Shown here in pieces: positions 60,690 through 64,000 of a DNA stretch of 64,000 nt; the first letter of the stretch is position 1, and every line of letters begins with the position of its first letter. Location of the stretch: the NCBI RefSeq assembly GCF_002095435.2, contig NZ_MJEJ02000041.1, positions 1 to 64,000 of the forward strand. The letters are read 5' to 3'. The notes beneath the pieces were generated by a model. It was not told the origin of the DNA, searched no databases, and was given only the letters and a program-made list of their open reading frames with translations. Source of the stretch: Williamsia sp. 1138 (GTDB lineage Bacteria; Actinomycetota; Actinomycetes; Mycobacteriales; Mycobacteriaceae). The position numbers and the translations under genes were made by a program.

Positions 60690-61951
60690 TGACGTGCTCC
60701 TTCGGTCGCGGCAGCGGTCACCGCGGTTGTGGGTTCGGCGGGCCGCCCTGGCCAGAATGCGTATCCGTAGTCGGGAATGCCGTTGCGCATCGCGACCCGG
60801 CGCAGCACCACTGCTCCGGGCTGACCGATCTCGATGTCGCCGGCGAGTGCGCCGGTGACCTTTAGGAGCACACGCACCGGGCTGTCGGTGAGCTGGACCA
60901 GCGCAATGATGTACGGGCTGGGCAGGTCCGGCACCGGGATCTGGATCGTCGTGTGGGTGTAGACCTCACCCGTGCGCGGCAGCGGCTGCAGCGTGTAGTC
61001 CGATTGCAGGTTCCCGGCGTCGTCGACCCGTCGCCGCGGGGGGAAGACCGGCTCGTCATCACCGGGGAAGATGGCAGCTTCCCATCGCAATTTGGGTTCG
61101 AAGGCGCGCGCGTAGGCGGCCAGTGAGATGGGGATACCGATTCCTGGTGCGATGGTCGCCTTGGGGAGTTCGCCGGAGATCGTCTCGTCGCGGGCAACGA
61201 CCGGGGGAGTGTCTCCGAGGTGCAGCGTGGCAACGCTTGCAACCGACTGCTCGGTGGCCAGGATCAGCCCGGCCTGGCCGGCTTCGACGGCTTCTGCGAG
61301 TACCCGGATCGCGGCGCTCGCCGATGTGCTCGGATCGTTGATCGCAGCTCGACCGAAGGCGCCACCGATGAGTGCGGCCTTGACGCCGGCGACGGCGGCG
61401 ACCACGAGATCGGGCTGTTCGGAAACGCCGAGCCGGGCCACTGTCGTCTTGACGCCGACCTCCCGTTGGAGGCGCGGGTCGGCGTATTCGCGGCGTTCGC
61501 CCTGGTCGTTGCGAATCACCACCGGCAGGCTCCGGGTCTGCCCGCCCGCCGCGACCAGTCGGGTGCCCGTCGGCGCGGTCCCGGTCAGTACGGCCCCGGC
61601 CCCGGCCGCTGTCGGAGAGTCGTCGGCCGCGATCACCAGGGTATGCGGATCGGCCGTGGCCACCTGGTCGAGCGCCGCGGGAGCGCCGCCGAGGACTTCG
61701 GTGATGGGTACGTCGGGATCGAGCGAGAGACCGGCGAGCAATACCGCCGCATTACCGCCCTCGATGAGTGGCATGTTGCGGGACACCACAACGATCCGCT
61801 GGGCGCGGACGTCGGGATCGGCGGCCCGTCCGGCCGCGACGGCCATGGTGACCGCGTCCTCGTCAGGACCGCGAACCCGTTTGCCTGCTTTCGTCCATGG
61901 CGGCACATACGTCCCGATAGCTACGATCTCACTCAAGGTTTCGCCATTCAT
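60686..61951 (-). CDS. Synthase-like protein fused to a DUF35 OB-fold domain
   Basis: A 421-residue protein. About residues 1-290 resemble a hydroxymethylglutaryl-CoA synthase or thiolase fold (IVAIGTYVPPW at the start, ITEVLGGAPAALDQV in mid-domain) but with no Cys at the nucleophile position. About residues 300-421 are a DUF35-like OB fold (GEVYTHTTIQIPVPDLPSPY, then IALVQLTD) without zinc cysteines. It is probably a non-catalytic partner of the adjacent thiolase. ATG 61951 is used; the region upstream is a divergent promoter. Confidence 0.72.
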   Translation of the reverse strand: MNGETLSEIVAIGTYVPPWTKAGKRVRGPDEDAVTMAVAAGRAADPDVRAQRIVVVSRNMPLIEGGNAAVLLAGLSLDPDVPITEVLGGAPAALDQVATADPHTLVIAADDSPTAAGAGAVLTGTAPTGTRLVAAGGQTRSLPVVIRNDQGERREYADPRLQREVGVKTTVARLGVSEQPDLVVAAVAGVKAALIGGAFGRAAINDPSTSASAAIRVLAEAVEAGQAGLILATEQSVASVATLHLGDTPPVVARDETISGELPKATIAPGIGIPISLAAYARAFEPKLRWEAAIFPGDDEPVFPPRRRVDDAGNLQSDYTLQPLPRTGEVYTHTTIQIPVPDLPSPYIIALVQLTDSPVRVLLKVTGALAGDIEIGQPGAVVLRRVAMRNGIPDYGYAFWPGRPAEPTTAVTAAATEGARQ

Positions 61952-62067
61952 CCAATGTGCGCCAGTGCGGCCCAACGACTTTCTAATAGGGTATATAGTT
62001 AGCTGATTAGGGGCAACTGTGCGATCAGTTCGCAACGGTAGGTCGACGGTGCCCGGAAGGGGTCCAC
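61952..62067. promoter_or_regulatory. Divergent promoter region of the two terminal operons
   Basis: A 116-base gap with the AT-rich segment TCTAATAGGGTATATAGTTA at 61981-62000 and an inverted repeat of CTAAT/ATTAG half sites. CTAATCA also occurs near 59490 upstream of the ligase, on the same strand as here. It is a plausible operator for both leftward units. Confidence 0.45.
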
Positions 62068-63240
62068 GTGAGCGGTTCATATGCCCTGCTGGGCATGCAT
62101 CAATCCGAGCTGGACGCGGTTCGCGGGCGAATCCGCGACTTCCTGGCGACCGACCGCGATCGGTTCGGCTGGCGTCCGGCCGTGGACTCCTGGTTGTCGC
62201 GCTGGGATGCCGACTTCAGCCTCAGACTCGGCGAGGCCGGCCTCCTGGGACTGACCATTCCGGAGAGTTACGGCGGCCGCGGCAGCGAGCATCTACAGCG
62301 CTACGTCGTCACCGAAGAGCTGCTCGCGCAGGGCGCGCCGGTGGCAGCGCACTGGGTGGCCGACCGCCAGGTGGCGCCGACACTGCTTCGTTTCGGTACC
62401 GAGGAACAGAAAACCCGCATCCTTCCCCAAATCGCCAGCGGCCGTTTCTATTCGGCCATCGGTATGAGTGAACACGGTGCCGGTTCCGATCTGGCGGCGG
62501 TGAAGACCAAGGCCACCAGGGCAGATGGCGGCTGGGTCATCAACGGCACGAAGGTGTGGACGAGCGGCGCTCATCATGCGGACATGGTGGTGGTGCTGGC
62601 CAGGACCTCGCCCGCCGATCCCGAAGCCCGGCACAAGGGCTTCAGTCAGTTCCTGGTTCCGACCGATGCTGCGGGCGTCGGCATCAGCCCGATCGAATTG
62701 CTCTCGGGTGAGCATCATTTCAACGAGGTCGCCTTCACCGACGTCTTCGTCCCCGACTCCGAGGTCCTCGGTGAGATCGGTAACGGATGGCATCAGGTGA
62801 CGGCCGAACTGTCATACGAACGCAGTGGTCCAGAGCGCCTTCTTTCCACGATGCCGCTATTGCTGGCGGTCATCGGCTGGCTGAGCTCCGACGACGTCTC
62901 GCCGTCCCCGTCCGTCACGGCCGCCGTCGGAGACCTGGGCGCGCGGGTGATCTCGCTGCGTCAGTTGTCCACGGCCGTGGCGCGAGCACTCGAGGCCGGC
63001 GAATCCCCGGCGAATCAGGCGGCGCTGGTGAAAGATCTCGGGACCAGGTTCGAGCAGGAATCGGTTGATCTCGTCGCGCGTTTGCTCGACGACGTCGAGG
63101 CCGAGACAGGCTGGCGACCAACCCCCGAGATCGCCGGCCTGCTGCGAGACGCCCGGCTGCATCAGGCGTTGTTCACCTTGCGCGGCGGAACCAACGAAGT
63201 GCTGCGTGGCGTTGTCGCCCGCGGCCTCGGGCTGCGTTAG
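62068..63240 (+). CDS. Acyl-CoA dehydrogenase, large subunit of a heteromeric pair
   Basis: A 390-residue FadE-type dehydrogenase: AIGMSEHGAGSDLAAVKTKA, GTKVWTSGAHHAD, SGEHHFNEVAF and a C-terminal RGGTNEVLRG. It has the same length as the large subunit at 20134-21306 and is followed 12 bases later by a second dehydrogenase gene. GTG 62068 has GGAAGGGG upstream. Confidence 0.87.
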   Translation: MSGSYALLGMHQSELDAVRGRIRDFLATDRDRFGWRPAVDSWLSRWDADFSLRLGEAGLLGLTIPESYGGRGSEHLQRYVVTEELLAQGAPVAAHWVADRQVAPTLLRFGTEEQKTRILPQIASGRFYSAIGMSEHGAGSDLAAVKTKATRADGGWVINGTKVWTSGAHHADMVVVLARTSPADPEARHKGFSQFLVPTDAAGVGISPIELLSGEHHFNEVAFTDVFVPDSEVLGEIGNGWHQVTAELSYERSGPERLLSTMPLLLAVIGWLSSDDVSPSPSVTAAVGDLGARVISLRQLSTAVARALEAGESPANQAALVKDLGTRFEQESVDLVARLLDDVEAETGWRPTPEIAGLLRDARLHQALFTLRGGTNEVLRGVVARGLGLR

Positions 63241-63252
63241 AGGAAGTCGGGA

Positions 63253-64000
63253 ATGACCACAGTCGACCCTGGAAGGGATGCGATGGCAGCGCTCGGTGAC
63301 GCGCCGGCAGAAGGCAACGACGATCTGAGGGCACTGGTCATCGATCTGGGCACGCGGTCGCGAGATCGGCTCACCGGACAGCGCAGTCGGCCGGTCGGGC
63401 TCGACGAGGTTCTCTGGGCGAACCTCGAGGAAACAGGTCTGAGCCGGCTGACGAGCACCGCCGAGTTGGAGGCGGGGCCCGCGCAGGCGGCGGTGCTGCT
63501 GAGCGAGCTGGCCGGGTTCGCGTGTCCGGTTCCGATCGCCGAGACCGATCTGTTGGCGGCGTGGCTGTCGGCAGAGATCGGGCTGGTGGTGCCGGAATCA
63601 GGACCTCTGACAGTAGGTTTCGGCACCGCTGCCGCGGATGGCGACGTGCTGATCGCGACGGTGGAGGGCATTCCGTGGGCATCGGACTGTGCGGCAGTGC
63701 TGGTGGTGCTCGAGCGCGACGAAGGCCGACGCATCACCGTGATCGACCCGGCCGTGCATCCGGTGAGCACCACTGACAATCTGGCCGGTGAGCCGCGCGG
63801 ACGCATCGAGGTGTCGGTGCGCGACGGCGAGTGCACCGAACTGCCAGAGTCGACGTACGCCGAACTGATCCGGAGAGGGGCCTGGGCGCGATGTGTGCAA
63901 ACTCTGGGCAGTGTGCAGTCGGCGGTGGAACTCACCGTCTCCCACACCCGCGAGCGTGAACAGTTCGGCCGTAGCCTCAGCAAGTTCCAGTCGGTGCAGC
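63253..64000 (+). CDS. Acyl-CoA dehydrogenase, small subunit (cut by window end)
   Basis: The first 249 codons of a dehydrogenase-fold protein, open at the right edge. TVSHTREREQFGRSLSKFQS at the end of the visible part is the typical acyl-CoA dehydrogenase helix before the C-terminal domain. The sequence before it is weakly conserved, as in ChsE1-like small subunits. AGGAAG lies before ATG 63253. It probably pairs with the large subunit upstream. Confidence 0.8.
   Translation, partial: MTTVDPGRDAMAALGDAPAEGNDDLRALVIDLGTRSRDRLTGQRSRPVGLDEVLWANLEETGLSRLTSTAELEAGPAQAAVLLSELAGFACPVPIAETDLLAAWLSAEIGLVVPESGPLTVGFGTAAADGDVLIATVEGIPWASDCAAVLVVLERDEGRRITVIDPAVHPVSTTDNLAGEPRGRIEVSVRDGECTELPESTYAELIRRGAWARCVQTLGSVQSAVELTVSHTREREQFGRSLSKFQSVQ

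Noticed and set aside
1-64000. Mobile elements, tRNA genes or riboswitches
   Set aside because: No transposase, integrase, terminal repeats with target duplication, tRNA cloverleaf or known riboswitch pattern could be recognised by eye.

Overview
The window is a dense, GC-rich catabolic gene island from an actinomycete, most probably of the Mycobacteriales (Gordonia, Rhodococcus, Williamsia or a close relative). This placement is inferred from GTG and TTG starts, four-base ATGA/GTGA stop-start overlaps, many FadE-type acyl-CoA dehydrogenases, Ltp2-like lipid-transfer proteins paired with DUF35 proteins, a KshA/KshB-like oxygenase pair, luciferase-like F420-type enzymes and a mycofactocin-coupled SDR. 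No rRNA, tRNA, CRISPR array, phage gene or insertion sequence was seen. Almost every gene acts on CoA thioesters or on hydrophobic carbon skeletons. Layout. (1) 0.1-9.6 kb: a secreted hydrolase and an SDR face an amidohydrolase-coiled coil-SDR operon; then an isochorismatase-like hydrolase faces a P450, enoyl-CoA hydratase, DUF35, SDR and hydratase operon. (2) 9.6-14.4 kb: a leftward operon of APH-type kinase, SDR, ACAD10/11-like dehydrogenase, TetR and quinone oxidoreductase. (3) 15.4-23.9 kb: leftward genes for a meta-cleavage lower pathway (C-C hydrolase, hydratase, aldolase), then a heteromeric acyl-CoA dehydrogenase pair, a thiolase-like protein, an acyl-CoA synthetase, a tyrosine phosphatase and a 3Fe-4S ferredoxin. 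(4) 24.1-38.7 kb: a long rightward cluster with an Ltp2-like/DUF35 pair, a benzoate-type ring-hydroxylating dioxygenase, an acyl-CoA ligase, a ligase-crotonase fusion, an aldehyde dehydrogenase, a thiolase, a flavin reductase, an acyl-CoA dehydrogenase, a luciferase-like enzyme, a thioesterase and an SDR. (5) 38.9-49.6 kb: TetR with aldehyde dehydrogenase and mycofactocin SDR; a decayed stretch; DoxX; CaiB/BaiF CoA-transferase; a frameshifted thioesterase; SnoaL, SDR, a second luciferase-like enzyme and a second amidohydrolase. (6) 49.7-56.4 kb: TetR, a second Ltp2-like/DUF35 pair, an SDR lacking its catalytic residues, and a Rieske oxygenase-TetR-reductase operon. (7) 56.4-57.9 kb: decayed genes. 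(8) 57.9-64 kb: ligase, thiolase and a synthase-DUF35 fusion facing a second acyl-CoA dehydrogenase pair, the last gene being cut by the window edge. How it works together (inference): oxygenases (P450, ring dioxygenase, Ksh-like) open the substrate, ligases and a CoA-transferase activate acids, dehydrogenases, hydratases and SDRs process branched or cyclic acyl-CoAs, and thiolases or Ltp2-like retro-aldolases release small CoA products. The substrate cannot be read from sequence; terpenoid, steroid-like, alicyclic or alkyl-aromatic acids all fit. Regulation looks local, with four TetR regulators and several inverted-repeat operators. One operator, TGACA-N4-TGTCA, recurs at three separate loci and may join them in one regulon.
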